A stretch of 64,000 nucleotides of DNA, from NCBI RefSeq assembly GCF_016651105.1, contig NZ_JAEKEL010000001.1, positions 3,214,001-3,278,000 on the forward strand, written 5' to 3'. The notes under the pieces are model-generated. The model worked only from the letters and a program-made list of their open reading frames with translations. It searched no databases and was not told the origin of the DNA. The translations under genes and the position numbers were made by a program. This DNA comes from Pseudomonas sp. TH15 (GTDB taxonomy: Bacteria > Pseudomonadota > Gammaproteobacteria > Pseudomonadales > Pseudomonadaceae). Below, in pieces: positions 48,666 to 57,004 of this stretch (position 1 is its first letter; each line of letters opens with the position of its first letter).

Positions 48666-48667
48666 GC

Positions 48668-49903
48668 ATGAAGCATCTACTTTCCCGACTGGCGTTGGCG
48701 GTTGGTCTGGCTGCGCCGGTGTTACTGGCCCACGCGGACGATCAGATCAAGCGCGGCGAATACCTTGCCCGCGCTGCCGATTGCATGGCCTGCCACACCG
48801 CACCGGGTGGCGCGCCGTTTGCCGGCGGTCTGCCGATCATCTCGCCGTTCGGCACGATCTACGGCACCAACATCACCCCGAGCAAAGAGCACGGCATCGG
48901 TCTGTACAACGATGATGAGTTCTTCGCGGCGCTCACCGAAGGCAAACGCCGGGATGGCGCGAACCTGTATCCGGCGATGCCTTACACCTCGTATCACCTG
49001 ATGCCGCGTGAAGACTCGGACGCGATTCACGCGTATCTGAAAACCGTCGAGCCGATCGAACGTGCAGCACCGGTCACCAGCCTGAGCTTCCCGTTCAACG
49101 TGCGTCTGGGCCTGATGGGCTGGAACATGCTCTACGGCAAGGACGTGAAACTGGCGCCGACCGAGGGCAAAAGCGAAGCCTTCAAGCGCGGCCAGTACAT
49201 GGTCGACGTGCTCGGGCACTGCGGCGAATGCCACACCCCGCGCGGTTTGCCCGGTGCGATGCAGCAGGACAAACGCCTGACTGGCGGCCTGCTCAATGGC
49301 TATCTGGCGCCAAGCCTGTTGGCCAATGACCTGGCCGCACGCGGCTGGAATCATCAGGACCTGAGCTCGTTCCTCAAGCACGGCATGAGCGCCCAGGGCA
49401 CGATGTTCAACGAGATGTTCCCGGTGTTCCACAACAGCACCCAAGGCCTCAATGATCCGGACTTGGCGGCGATGGCGACGTTCCTGCTTGGCGATCAACC
49501 GCCCGCAGCGAAAGTGCTGACCGAAGTGCCGCTGGACAAAATGGGCCCAAGCGCCCAGCGCGGTCGTCAGGATTACCTGAACGTCTGTGCCGGTTGCCAC
49601 GCACCGAACGGCGAGGGCAAGCCGCACATCGCGGTGGCCATGCGCGGCAACACCACATTGCGCCTGGAAGATCCGCGCAACCTGTTGCGGGTGATCGAGG
49701 ACGGCATCGGCGAGCAGAAATTCGCCGGGTTCGAACGCATGCAACCGATGCCGGGCTTCGCCGACAAACTCAGTCACGAGCAACTGACCGATCTGCTGAA
49801 CTACTTGCGTCAAGGTTGGGGCGGTCAGTCGAGTGAGCTGGCGGTCAGCGATGTGCAGAAGCTTCAGGCCGATGCACCAACCGCCGAGCACAAGGCGCAC
49901 TGA
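48668..49903 (+). CDS. Trihaem cytochrome c electron acceptor
   Basis: A 411-residue exported cytochrome with an N-terminal Sec signal (LALAVGLAAPVLLAHA) and three haem sites, CMACH, CGECH and CAGCH. It is 2 nt after the 2Fe-2S gene and is the likely electron acceptor of the hydroxylase, feeding electrons to the respiratory chain instead of a FAD subunit. Similar trihaem subunits accompany periplasmic alcohol and aldehyde dehydrogenases. Confidence 0.92.
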   Translation: MKHLLSRLALAVGLAAPVLLAHADDQIKRGEYLARAADCMACHTAPGGAPFAGGLPIISPFGTIYGTNITPSKEHGIGLYNDDEFFAALTEGKRRDGANLYPAMPYTSYHLMPREDSDAIHAYLKTVEPIERAAPVTSLSFPFNVRLGLMGWNMLYGKDVKLAPTEGKSEAFKRGQYMVDVLGHCGECHTPRGLPGAMQQDKRLTGGLLNGYLAPSLLANDLAARGWNHQDLSSFLKHGMSAQGTMFNEMFPVFHNSTQGLNDPDLAAMATFLLGDQPPAAKVLTEVPLDKMGPSAQRGRQDYLNVCAGCHAPNGEGKPHIAVAMRGNTTLRLEDPRNLLRVIEDGIGEQKFAGFERMQPMPGFADKLSHEQLTDLLNYLRQGWGGQSSELAVSDVQKLQADAPTAEHKAH

Positions 49904-49904
49904 C

Positions 49905-50876
49905 ATGCAGCATCTCGATCTGCAAGTGGTGCGCCGGGCGCTGGAATGGTCGACGGCCGGCCAGTGCGTGTGGCTGTGCACGGTGCTCGCCACCTATGGC
50001 TCGGCGCCACGTGCGCCGGGCTCGTTGCTGGCGGTGAACGCGGACGGTCACTGGATCGGCTCGCTGTCGGGCGGTTGTGTTGAGGAAGACTTCCTCGAAC
50101 GCGTCGCCGAGGGCGCGTTTTTTGAGGCCGTCAACGTGGTCCGTTACGGCGAAGGCGATGATCCGCGCTCTCGGGTCAGTCTGCCCTGTGGTGGCGTGCT
50201 CGATGTGCTGGTGGAGAAGCTTGAATCTGATTGTGAGGTTCAGGCACATCTGCGCGAGCTGGAGTCGGCATTGCTGGGCCAGCGCCGGTTGATTCGCGAG
50301 GTCGATCTGGCCAGTGGCGCGCGCAGTGTGTTCGCGGACAGCGAGCAGGGCGCGCGCATCGAGCGAGAGATCGACCGGGTACGCGTGCGAGTTGGCGCGG
50401 CTCAGCGGTTGCTGTTGGCGGGGTATTCCAGCGTCGCCCAGGCCTGTGCAGAGTTTGCCGTGGGCCTGGGTTTCGAGGTGATTCTTTGCGACCCGCGAGA
50501 CGAAGTGCTTGAAGGCGTGGTGCTGAACAACGTCGAGATTCGCCGCCAACTGCCATCGGTGTTCATCGCCGACGGCGGCTGCCACAGTGACACGGCAGTG
50601 GTGGCGTTGACCCATGACCCGCGCATCGATGACCTGGCGATGATGGAAGCGGTGCGCACCGATGCGTTCTACATCGGTGTGATGGGCTCGATGCAGACGT
50701 CGCAAAAGCGCTTTGAGCGGTTGCGCAGGATTGGTGGGTTGGGGGATGTTGAACTCGCAAGAATTCATGCCCCGATTGGCCTGAACCTGGGCAGCAAGAC
50801 CCCGGCGGAAATCGCCCTGGCCGTACTCGCCGACATCCTGCGAATCCGCAGCGGCATCCCCCGCGACCAACTCTGA
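49905..50876 (+). CDS. XdhC/CoxI-family molybdenum cofactor insertion factor
   Basis: A 323-residue cytoplasmic protein, starting 1 nt after the cytochrome stop. The N-terminal XdhC/CoxI domain has GSAPRAPGSLLAVN, GSLSGGCVEEDF and VSLPCGGVLDVLVE; the C-terminal Rossmann-like domain (about 165-315) has LLLAGYSSVAQACAEF and GVMGSMQTSQKRFERL. XdhC proteins bind and sulfurate Moco and insert it into xanthine-oxidase-type enzymes. Export of the large subunit by Tat would need this to act first in the cytoplasm. Confidence 0.92.
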   Translation: MQHLDLQVVRRALEWSTAGQCVWLCTVLATYGSAPRAPGSLLAVNADGHWIGSLSGGCVEEDFLERVAEGAFFEAVNVVRYGEGDDPRSRVSLPCGGVLDVLVEKLESDCEVQAHLRELESALLGQRRLIREVDLASGARSVFADSEQGARIEREIDRVRVRVGAAQRLLLAGYSSVAQACAEFAVGLGFEVILCDPRDEVLEGVVLNNVEIRRQLPSVFIADGGCHSDTAVVALTHDPRIDDLAMMEAVRTDAFYIGVMGSMQTSQKRFERLRRIGGLGDVELARIHAPIGLNLGSKTPAEIALAVLADILRIRSGIPRDQL

Positions 50877-50895
50877 TACAGGCTTGTATATCTAC

Positions 50896-50987
50896 TTGTG
50901 GCGAGGGGATTTATCCCCGATGGACTGCGCAGCATTCCCTTCAGGGGCGCTGCGCGACCCATCGGGGATAAATCCCCTCGCCACAGT
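50896..50987. repeat. REP pair, GGCGAGGGGATTTATCCCC family
   Basis: Inverted copies of TGTGGCGAGGGGATTTATCC and complement around a short spacer, the third REP type in the window. Confidence 0.8.
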
Positions 50988-51001
50988 TGTTTCACGGTCT
51001 G

Positions 51002-52285
51002 TCAGAAGCCCAGTTTATCCCGCAACCCGTAATACCACGCACCCAACGCCGCAAACGGTGTGCGCAGCAGTTGCCCACCCGGAAACGGGTAGTGCGGCAA
51101 ATCCGCAAACGCATCAAACCGCTCGGCCTGGCCGCGCAACGCCTCGGCCAACACCTTGCCCGCCAAATGCGTGTAAGTCACACCATGCCCACTGCAACCC
51201 TGAGAGTAATAAATGTTATCCCCCAGCCGCCCAACCTGCGGAAGACGCGACAGCGTCAGCAGGAAGTTTCCGGTCCAGGCGTAATCAATTTTCACGTCCT
51301 TAAGCTGCGGAAAAGCCTTAAGCATCTTCGGCCGAATAATCGCTTCAATATTTGCCGGATCCCGCGCGCCATACACCACGCCCCCACCGAAAACCAAACG
51401 CTTGTCGCCGGTCAGACGGTAATAATCGAGCAGGTAGTTGCAGTCTTCGACGCAGTAATCCTGTGGCAACAAGCTTTTGGCCAGCGCATCGCCCAGCGGT
51501 TCAGTGGTAATCACCTGAGTCCCGCACGGCATCGACTTCGCGGCCAACTCCGGCACCAGATTACCGAGGTAAGCATTGCCCGCCACGATAATGAACTTGG
51601 CCCTGACCTTACCCTGTGGCGTATGCACCACCGGGTTCGCACCGCGCTCGATGCGCACCGCCGGAGACTGTTCATAAATAGTGCCGCCCAGCGACTCGAC
51701 AGCGGCTGCTTCACCGAGCGCCAGGTTCAACGGATGAATGTGCCCGCCGCTCATGTCGAGCATGCCGCCGACATACTGGTCGCAGCCCACCACTTCACGG
51801 ATGCGCTTTTGGTCCAGCAACTCAAGCTGCGAGTGACCGAAGCGCTCCCACAAACGCTTCTGGGATTCCAGATGACCCATCTGCTTGGCCGTGATGGCGG
51901 CGAACACACCGCCGTCCTTCAAGTCGCACTGGATATTATATTTGGCGACCCGCTCACGAATGATCCGCCCACCTTCAAACGCCATCTGCCCCAGCAACTG
52001 AGCTTGTTTAGGGCCGACACTGCGCTCGATCACATCAATGTCACGGCTATAGCTGTTAACGATCTGGCCACCATTGCGCCCCGACGCCCCAAACCCGACC
52101 TTGGCCGCCTCCAGCACCGTTACCCGAAAACCGTTCTCCAGCAGAAACAGGGCAGAGGACAACCCGGTGTAACCGGCGCCAATCACACAGACATCAGTCT
52201 CCACGTCATCCTGCAAAAGAGGGCGCGGCGGAACCGCATTGGCCGATGCGGCGTAATAGGACTCTGGGTAAGGGGTGTTCGCCAT
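51002..52285 (-). CDS. FAD-dependent amine oxidase, PuuB/DadA-like
   Basis: A 427-residue flavoprotein with an N-terminal FAD motif VCVIGAGYTGLSSALFLLEN (residues about 32-51) followed by FGASGRNGGQI. It resembles gamma-glutamylputrescine oxidase (PuuB)/glycine oxidase-type enzymes that deaminate amines to aldehydes with hydrogen peroxide. It has no signal peptide. It is not next to other puu genes here, so a role in polyamine or amino acid breakdown is inferred only from the fold. Confidence 0.85.
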   Translation of the reverse strand: MANTPYPESYYAASANAVPPRPLLQDDVETDVCVIGAGYTGLSSALFLLENGFRVTVLEAAKVGFGASGRNGGQIVNSYSRDIDVIERSVGPKQAQLLGQMAFEGGRIIRERVAKYNIQCDLKDGGVFAAITAKQMGHLESQKRLWERFGHSQLELLDQKRIREVVGCDQYVGGMLDMSGGHIHPLNLALGEAAAVESLGGTIYEQSPAVRIERGANPVVHTPQGKVRAKFIIVAGNAYLGNLVPELAAKSMPCGTQVITTEPLGDALAKSLLPQDYCVEDCNYLLDYYRLTGDKRLVFGGGVVYGARDPANIEAIIRPKMLKAFPQLKDVKIDYAWTGNFLLTLSRLPQVGRLGDNIYYSQGCSGHGVTYTHLAGKVLAEALRGQAERFDAFADLPHYPFPGGQLLRTPFAALGAWYYGLRDKLGF

Positions 52286-52427
52286 CCTGCTGCCTCTGTT
52301 TAATATATTTTACGAGTGCGTCGATCCTACGCGAGTTAAAAAACGGCCGCCAGCCACCGGAAAATCTTCTTCGCAGCGGCAAAATTAAATATTTTGCATA
52401 TTCATAGGGTTAGCTCAAAAAAAGGTG

Positions 52428-52455
52428 TTGACACCCCTCCGGAATTCCGTAGAAT
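52428..52455 (+). promoter_or_regulatory. Promoter of tRNA-Val(GAC)
   Basis: TTGACA (52428-52433), 16-nt spacer, TAGAAT (52450-52455), then a GC-rich discriminator. Confidence 0.8.
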
Positions 52456-52468
52456 GCCGCCTCACAGC

Positions 52469-52545
52469 AGGCACGTAGCTCAGTTGGTTAGAGCACCACC
52501 TTGACATGGTGGGGGTCGTTGGTTCGAGTCCAATCGCGCCTACCA
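52469..52545 (+). tRNA. tRNA-Val (anticodon GAC)
   Basis: A 77-nt cloverleaf beginning AGGCACGTAGCTCAGTTGGT, anticodon loop TTGACAT, T loop TTCGAGT, encoded CCA. The acceptor arms AGGCACG and CGCGCCT leave an A5-C68 mismatch. Confidence 0.95.
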
Positions 52546-52574
52546 AACAAAATCCGCTCTGCTGGGCGGTCTAG

Positions 52575-52604
52575 AAGGGCTCACCGAAAGGTGGGCCCTT
52601 TTTT
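52575..52604 (+). terminator. Terminator of tRNA-Val(GAC)
   Basis: Stem AAGGGCTCACC / GGTGGGCCCTT, GAAA loop, T6 tail. Confidence 0.88.
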
Positions 52605-52683
52605 GTTGTCTGGGGTTTCATGCAGAACGTTCACAAAATGTCGAGTTCGTTCACACCCGGCAATCTGATCGTTCGCAGCGCCC

Positions 52684-53109
52684 TCACTCTCTCTCGGGGC
52701 AATCGAAATTCCATGAGTAGATCTTCATGTCTTTGATCTCTTCGCCCACTGTCGCTACGCCGAGGCAGGTTTGGCCTTTTAAATAGTAGAAGCTGCAGAA
52801 TTGGATGCCCATCGTGCAGGATTCAATTTCAATGAAGCCTTTTCTTATCAGGATATTTTCGACCCCGATCCTTTCTGAGTCGGTTGGATTCGGCTTCCAG
52901 CCATTCTGAATCAAGGCGCGCCTGGCACTCGTAAATGACATCCCCTCTTTGATTGGTATCTCTGTGGCGTTCACCAAAAAACTTGCACAGCACAAGAAGC
53001 CGATGAGGGGCCAAGTACTGATACTGCTGATGTTGAGGGTGTGTCCCTGGGGAGTTTTTAGCGGGGAGATTGCCTTGAGGGGGCGTCGTCCATGAGCGGG
53101 GTGCTTCAT
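52684..53109 (-). CDS. Small putative exported protein of unknown function
   Basis: A 141-residue protein. An N-terminal basic stretch is followed by a hydrophobic stretch (STWPLIGFLCCASFLVNATE, residues about 32-51) that could be an export signal, although the n-region would be unusually long and the real start may be internal. The rest has KEGMSFTSARRALIQNGWKP, a motif found in pseudomonad hypothetical proteins, and several cysteines (ESCTMGIQFCSFYYLKGQTC), which suggest disulfides. AAGGA lies about 10 nt before the ATG. Function unknown. Confidence 0.65.
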   Translation of the reverse strand: MKHPAHGRRPLKAISPLKTPQGHTLNISSISTWPLIGFLCCASFLVNATEIPIKEGMSFTSARRALIQNGWKPNPTDSERIGVENILIRKGFIEIESCTMGIQFCSFYYLKGQTCLGVATVGEEIKDMKIYSWNFDCPERE

Positions 53110-53249
53110 TGTTTTGCGGTCCTTGCTGATTTGCGTGTGGATGATCCAGTGGGTCGGGATGATGGTCGACTAGCGCTGCGGGGAGGGCTTCGGTTGTCAG
53201 GCGTAAAGTCACCGTTCGTCGCTAGCATCCTTTAAAAAAGTGTGGATAT

Positions 53250-53399
53250 TGAATGGTTTACGAGTGTTACTAACCAACCAGTTATCGAAAAAATGTTGTT
53301 ACCTGCGGGATAAATCAGTAACATTCGCCCCGCGTTCACCACCACGGTTTATGCATTTTTAAGTCCCAGGCGTCCATCAGCTGCCTGGGATTTTTTTTT
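53250..53399 (+). ncRNA. Candidate small RNA ending at an orphan terminator
   Basis: A GC stem TCCCAGGC / GCCTGGGA (53364-53390) followed by nine Ts is a strong terminator on the plus strand, yet no plus-strand gene precedes it: tRNA-Val ends at 52545 with its own terminator, and the gene at 52684-53109 is on the minus strand. The stretch before it also holds TGTTAC-N15-GTAACA (53297-53323), able to form a hairpin. The 5' end is a guess; I see no clean promoter. Between 53110 and 53518 nothing else is found. Confidence 0.45.
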
Positions 53400-53518
53400 G
53401 CCTTCGATTTGGCTGTCGCAGCGCCTGTCTTTCTTCTGCCGATGCTGTGCGGGCAAATCCTTACTTTTTCGACTACTACTGACTGGCGATTTCCAACTCT
53501 TTCCTAAGGAGTGTGTCG

Positions 53519-53974
53519 ATGCTGGTTCATTGGTTTCTCGCAGCTGTTCATCTGCTGGCTGTGGCCTTGGGTCTTTGGGCGGTGCTCACTCGCGGCACGG
53601 CGTTAAGCCGCTTGGCCGCTGGAACGGCGCAGATTCGTAGCGTGCTGGTCGCGGATAACGTGTGGGGGATTTGTGCCGGGATTTTGCTGGTCACGGGACT
53701 GATGCGAGCCTTCGGTGGGTATGAAAAAGGCACCGACTACTACCTTCATCAGCCGCTGTTTCATCTCAAGATGACGCTGTTCGTGATCATTTTGCTAATG
53801 GAACTGGCGCCGATGATCACCTTGATCAAATGGCGGATCGCATCTGCGCGCGGTGCGGCACTCGATACCGAGCGTGCAAAGCTGTACGCACGAATCAGTC
53901 ATGTCGAGGCGTTGCTGCTTGTATTGATGGTGATAGCAGCCACTGGCATGGCGCGTGGCGTGACATTCGTTTAG
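53519..53974 (+). CDS. DUF2214-like membrane protein
   Basis: A 151-residue protein with about four hydrophobic segments: WFLAAVHLLAVALGLWAVLT, VWGICAGILLVTGL, FHLKMTLFVIILLMELAPMI and LLLVLMVIAATGMARG. The first includes the histidine and the pattern typical of DUF2214 proteins, which are inner-membrane and of unknown role. AAGGAG is 7 nt before the ATG at 53519, so a GTG six nt earlier is rejected. No operon partner is visible. Confidence 0.8.
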   Translation: MLVHWFLAAVHLLAVALGLWAVLTRGTALSRLAAGTAQIRSVLVADNVWGICAGILLVTGLMRAFGGYEKGTDYYLHQPLFHLKMTLFVIILLMELAPMITLIKWRIASARGAALDTERAKLYARISHVEALLLVLMVIAATGMARGVTFV

Positions 53975-54188
53975 GAAGGCGAATTCGCTGTGTTCTATCG
54001 GAAATGTCCGACAGCCAGATTCAATAATGGCGGGTAGTATCGCCGGCAACAGGAGGGGGAGTGAGACGGGAATCGTGTGTCAGGCGCCGTGCCCAAGGGG
54101 ATTGGGGAGCGGATGGCAGTACGGCGCGTGAATCTTTAGCCAGTCATTACACGCGGGTAAACGAACTGGCTACTGACTGCGAGGCGAA
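53975..54188. other. Gap between DUF2214-like gene and rsmE
   Basis: No gene, tRNA or clear terminator is recognised. rsmE transcription enters from the right, so its 3' end may lie here. Confidence 0.35.
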
Positions 54189-54383
54189 TCAGGGGGTTTG
54201 TGGCTTGTCTGGTGCGGTCAGACCGGCCTGAATGCGCTGATAGATTTCTTCGCGATGTACGGCAACATCTTTCGGGGCGTTGATGCCAATCCGGACTTGC
54301 TGGCCGCTAACGCCCAGAATAGTGATCGTAATGTCATCACCGATATTTATGCTTTCACCGACTTTGCGGGTGAGTATCAGCAT
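54189..54383 (-). CDS. rsmE: RsmE, CsrA-family translational repressor
   Basis: A 64-residue RNA-binding protein, essentially the RsmE sequence of P. fluorescens-type strains. It starts [20 protein letters not shown], has the conserved L4, R6 and R44 ([12 protein letters not shown]) that contact GGA motifs in mRNA leaders, and a C-terminal extension [10 protein letters not shown]. RsmE works with RsmA in the GacS/GacA cascade, is titrated by RsmX/Y/Z RNAs and controls secondary metabolites. AAGGAG is 7 nt before the ATG. Confidence 0.96.
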   Translation of the reverse strand: MLILTRKVGESINIGDDITITILGVSGQQVRIGINAPKDVAVHREEIYQRIQAGLTAPDKPQTP

Positions 54384-54387
54384 GGTC

Positions 54388-54397
54388 TTCTCCTTGA
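54388..54397 (-). promoter_or_regulatory. Likely RsmE/RsmA binding site over the rsmE ribosome site
   Basis: The minus-strand sequence TCAAGGAGAA covers the Shine-Dalgarno and matches the CsrA-family target UCANGGANGU/A except at one G position. Such a site would give negative autoregulation of rsmE, known for the family in related strains. Confidence 0.65.
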
Positions 54398-54631
54398 TTG
54401 CTTGTAGGGCACCTGATTCAGACAGTGCAGAGGTCGGTGTAGTTATAGATTAGTGCGAAGTCTCACAGTTTGGGTGCCTCTTTCTGACGCGCAGATGCTG
54501 CATTAATTCCCAAGGCGTAACTATACAGAGGCCGCAACCATCATTCTCGTTGTTTTAAGGCCATTTTGCGGCACTCGGGAAGTATTCATGAATGTTAAAA
54601 TCCGCGCTTTCAGCATTCAGAGGGAAACGTT

Positions 54632-55000
54632 GTGCGCAAAATGGCCTTGGTAATCGCAGTATTGGCGTTGGCGGGATGTGGTGAGGGCAAGAGTGTAGAC
54701 GTACCGAAGCCGAAAACGGCAGTGACAGCGGCGCCGGCGGTAGCCTCTGCTCCACAGTGGGATCTTGAGGTGCGCGGTGAAACGCCTCAGGCTGTTAGCG
54801 ACCTGAGCGGCTGGCTGATCGAACATGCTTTCGTTCCGACGGTCATCAAGGACAGCAGCGGTAAAACGCGGATTCTGATTGGCCCGTTCAACTCCCAGGC
54901 CGAGGCCGAAGCTCGCAAGGTGCAAGTGGATGCTGCACTGGTGAAGGCGAAAAAGCAGAATGTCGAATCGGTGTTGGTTGAGCATCCGCTCACGCCATAA
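54632..55000 (+). CDS. SPOR-like lipoprotein
   Basis: A 122-residue putative lipoprotein. The signal MALVIAVLALAGC has a lipobox LAGC (residues 13-16). The mature part has a proline/alanine-rich linker and a short SPOR-like fold (GPFNSQAEAEARKVQVDAAL). A GTG start at 54632 is inferred: GAGGGA lies about 6 nt before it. Possible role in septal peptidoglycan binding. It is next to, but not overlapping, the siderophore gene. Confidence 0.75.
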   Translation: MRKMALVIAVLALAGCGEGKSVDVPKPKTAVTAAPAVASAPQWDLEVRGETPQAVSDLSGWLIEHAFVPTVIKDSSGKTRILIGPFNSQAEAEARKVQVDAALVKAKKQNVESVLVEHPLTP

Positions 55001-55087
55001 GCGATTCATTTGGTGGAGCTGCCTAAAGGTTGTCAGCTGCGATTCGTTCCTATTGAAGTCGCTGATGATTTCCAGAAGGAGCTCCCC

Positions 55088-55999
55088 ATGGCCTCCGCCA
55101 ATCCCTACAAGTTGTTCGATGTCACCTTGCATCGTAAAACGCATTTGAGCCCGCATATGATGCGGATCACCCTTTCCGGCCCGCCGGTCAATGAAATGGC
55201 TACCTGGGCGCCGGATCAACGGGTGAAGCTGTTTTTCCCTGCCGCCGACGGTTCGCAATCACGACTTTCTCAAGGTGAAGGTTGGTACGCCCGCTTCCGG
55301 GCGATGCTGGCGGATCGACGTCCTGCGATGCGCACCTACACAATCCGTCACCTGCGCGCTGAACAAGGCGAAGTGGATATCGATTTTGTTCTGCATGGCG
55401 AGACCGGCCCGGCATCGCGTTGGGCACTAAGGGCTCAACCCGGTGAGTCGATGCAGATCCTTGCGCCCGACAGCCATTTCTCGGCGCAGGATGCCGGTGG
55501 ATTCGAATGGAAGCCGCCACAAATTCTCAAGCAGGTTCTACTCGTCGCCGACGCCACGGCGCTGCCGGCTGCCATGGGTATTCTCGATGAGTTGGCGGCG
55601 CTCGATGAACCGCCGCAAGTCCAGGCATTCTTTGAGGTGGATAGCGCGCAGGACATGCTTGCCGTTCCTGACTGGCCGGGGCTGTCAGTGCAATGGTTGA
55701 TCCGTGAACAATCGGGTGAAACCGTCGCCGGAGCGCTGATGGTTGAGGCGGTGCGCGGGGCAACGCTGCCCGTTCATGCGTCGTCAGAGGGGCGTGCAGT
55801 CGAGTTGGCCGATGTCGATATCGACAAGGATATTCTCTGGGAAATTGCCGACACCGCACCTGAAGGATTTTACGGCTGGGTCGCCGGTGAAAGTGCGGCA
55901 GTCATGAGCTTGCGCAAATACCTGATCAAGGAGTGCGGCATTCCTCGTGAGTCGCTCAATCTGATGGGGTACTGGCGCTACAACAAGTCTGGAAGCTAG
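55088..55999 (+). CDS. Siderophore-interacting (ViuB/YqjH-type) reductase
   Basis: A 303-residue FAD protein of the SIP family that reduces ferric siderophores in the cytoplasm to release iron. The N-terminal FAD domain has RTYTIRHLR (FAD-binding RxYTxR), and the C-terminal domain ends with GFYGWVAGESAAVMSLRKYL. AAGGAG is 7 nt before the ATG at 55088; the longer frame from 55010 lacks family similarity. No Fur box was identified upstream. Confidence 0.92.
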   Translation: MASANPYKLFDVTLHRKTHLSPHMMRITLSGPPVNEMATWAPDQRVKLFFPAADGSQSRLSQGEGWYARFRAMLADRRPAMRTYTIRHLRAEQGEVDIDFVLHGETGPASRWALRAQPGESMQILAPDSHFSAQDAGGFEWKPPQILKQVLLVADATALPAAMGILDELAALDEPPQVQAFFEVDSAQDMLAVPDWPGLSVQWLIREQSGETVAGALMVEAVRGATLPVHASSEGRAVELADVDIDKDILWEIADTAPEGFYGWVAGESAAVMSLRKYLIKECGIPRESLNLMGYWRYNKSGS

Positions 56000-56002
56000 T
56001 CA

Positions 56003-56043
56003 CAAAAAAGGCCTCGAACATAACATTCGAGGCCTTTCTTTTT
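56003..56043. terminator. Bidirectional terminator between SIP gene and endA
   Basis: AAAAAGGCCTCGAA / TTCGAGGCCTTTCTTTTT with a 7-nt loop serves both converging genes. Confidence 0.85.
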
Positions 56044-56052
56044 GCGCTGCAA

Positions 56053-56742
56053 TCAGCCGCAGGCTTTCATGTTTACCGGGCCGACAAACTCATTACCGCG
56101 ACCCATCACGCAGGCCACGCTCTGGTTGCGCTGGCGCTCCCAGGCTTGCACCGGGTAGGTCTTGTTCCAGGCTTCATACAGTTGGCGATCCTGTTTGGAC
56201 AGCTTCAAGCCGTACTGCTTGCTCATGTAGAAATACGTCCGGGCGATCATCCCGCGTATCGAAGGGCGCGGCATGACCTTCTTGGCCTTGAAGTCGACCT
56301 GCGTCAGGCACGAACCGTATTGGCCCGATTGTACCGGCAGCCAGCCAAAGCTGAAGTTGCTGCGGTCGCCATTCACCTCGCCGATGCTCGGCACCAGGTT
56401 GTGCAAGTCGGCCTCGGCCTTCTGATAAGTCGGGTCGTAGCGTGTGCAGTTTTTGCGTCCGCCCGACTGCCAGCATTGGCGCTGATGACCGATCTGCCAG
56501 GCGGGGACAATGTGTTCCCACTCGATGCGCGAGGCGCGCTTGAGGCTTTTGCGCGGCACATACCCACAGGCGGCGAGGTCCACCTTGTTACCGGTGTATT
56601 TGCAGCCGCAATAAAACTCGGTGGATTGCGGTGCGTAAAGCTTCCAGGCGACTTTCTTGGCTTCGTTGAAGGTGCGCGGAGCGCCAGCCTGGGCGCCCAT
56701 GGCGATGAACAGAAACAACAAAGCAAAACAACGGACACTCAT
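56053..56742 (-). CDS. endA: Endonuclease I
   Basis: A 229-residue secreted or periplasmic DNase. The N-terminal signal MSVRCFALLFLFIAMGAQAG precedes the nuclease domain, whose catalytic core is ASRIEWEHIVPAW with the metal histidine and NLVPSIGEVNGDRSNFSFG. Cysteine-rich patches (CGCKY, CWQSGGRKNCTRY) fit the disulfide-bonded EndA fold. The start is at 56742; a longer in-frame start is ignored. It lies 4 nt after the DUF1654 stop, so the two form an operon under the LexA-type site. Confidence 0.92.
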   Translation of the reverse strand: MSVRCFALLFLFIAMGAQAGAPRTFNEAKKVAWKLYAPQSTEFYCGCKYTGNKVDLAACGYVPRKSLKRASRIEWEHIVPAWQIGHQRQCWQSGGRKNCTRYDPTYQKAEADLHNLVPSIGEVNGDRSNFSFGWLPVQSGQYGSCLTQVDFKAKKVMPRPSIRGMIARTYFYMSKQYGLKLSKQDRQLYEAWNKTYPVQAWERQRNQSVACVMGRGNEFVGPVNMKACG

Positions 56743-56746
56743 TGAC

Positions 56747-56986
56747 TCAATCTTCCTTCGGCACAACCCAAAAAATCTGCACGCCGCCATCGTCGCGATA
56801 GGCGAGGGTGACGTTATCGTTCTCGTCGATTTCTTCGAGCAGTTGTTCCCACTCATCCACCGGTTCGTCAGGAAGACGGAAGATCAGGGCGGCTTTGGCT
56901 TTCTGGGCACTTTGGGAATTGATGATTTTTTGGACGCGAATGCCCATGCGTTGATAGGAGTCAGGAGAGGCGGAAGTGGTGGCCAC
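56747..56986 (-). CDS. DUF1654-like protein upstream of endA
   Basis: A 79-residue acidic protein with SYQRMGIRVQKIINSQSAQK and LPDEPVDEWEQLLEEIDEND, matching pseudomonad DUF1654 proteins. A GTG start at 56986 is inferred because AAGGA precedes it by 7 nt (AAGGATAATCCTGTG); the longer frame to 57037 would run through the LexA site. Co-transcribed with endA. Function not described; the SOS-type promoter suggests a DNA-damage response. Confidence 0.75.
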   Translation of the reverse strand: MATTSASPDSYQRMGIRVQKIINSQSAQKAKAALIFRLPDEPVDEWEQLLEEIDENDNVTLAYRDDGGVQIFWVVPKED

Positions 56987-57004
56987 AGGATTATCCTTAT
57001 TAAG

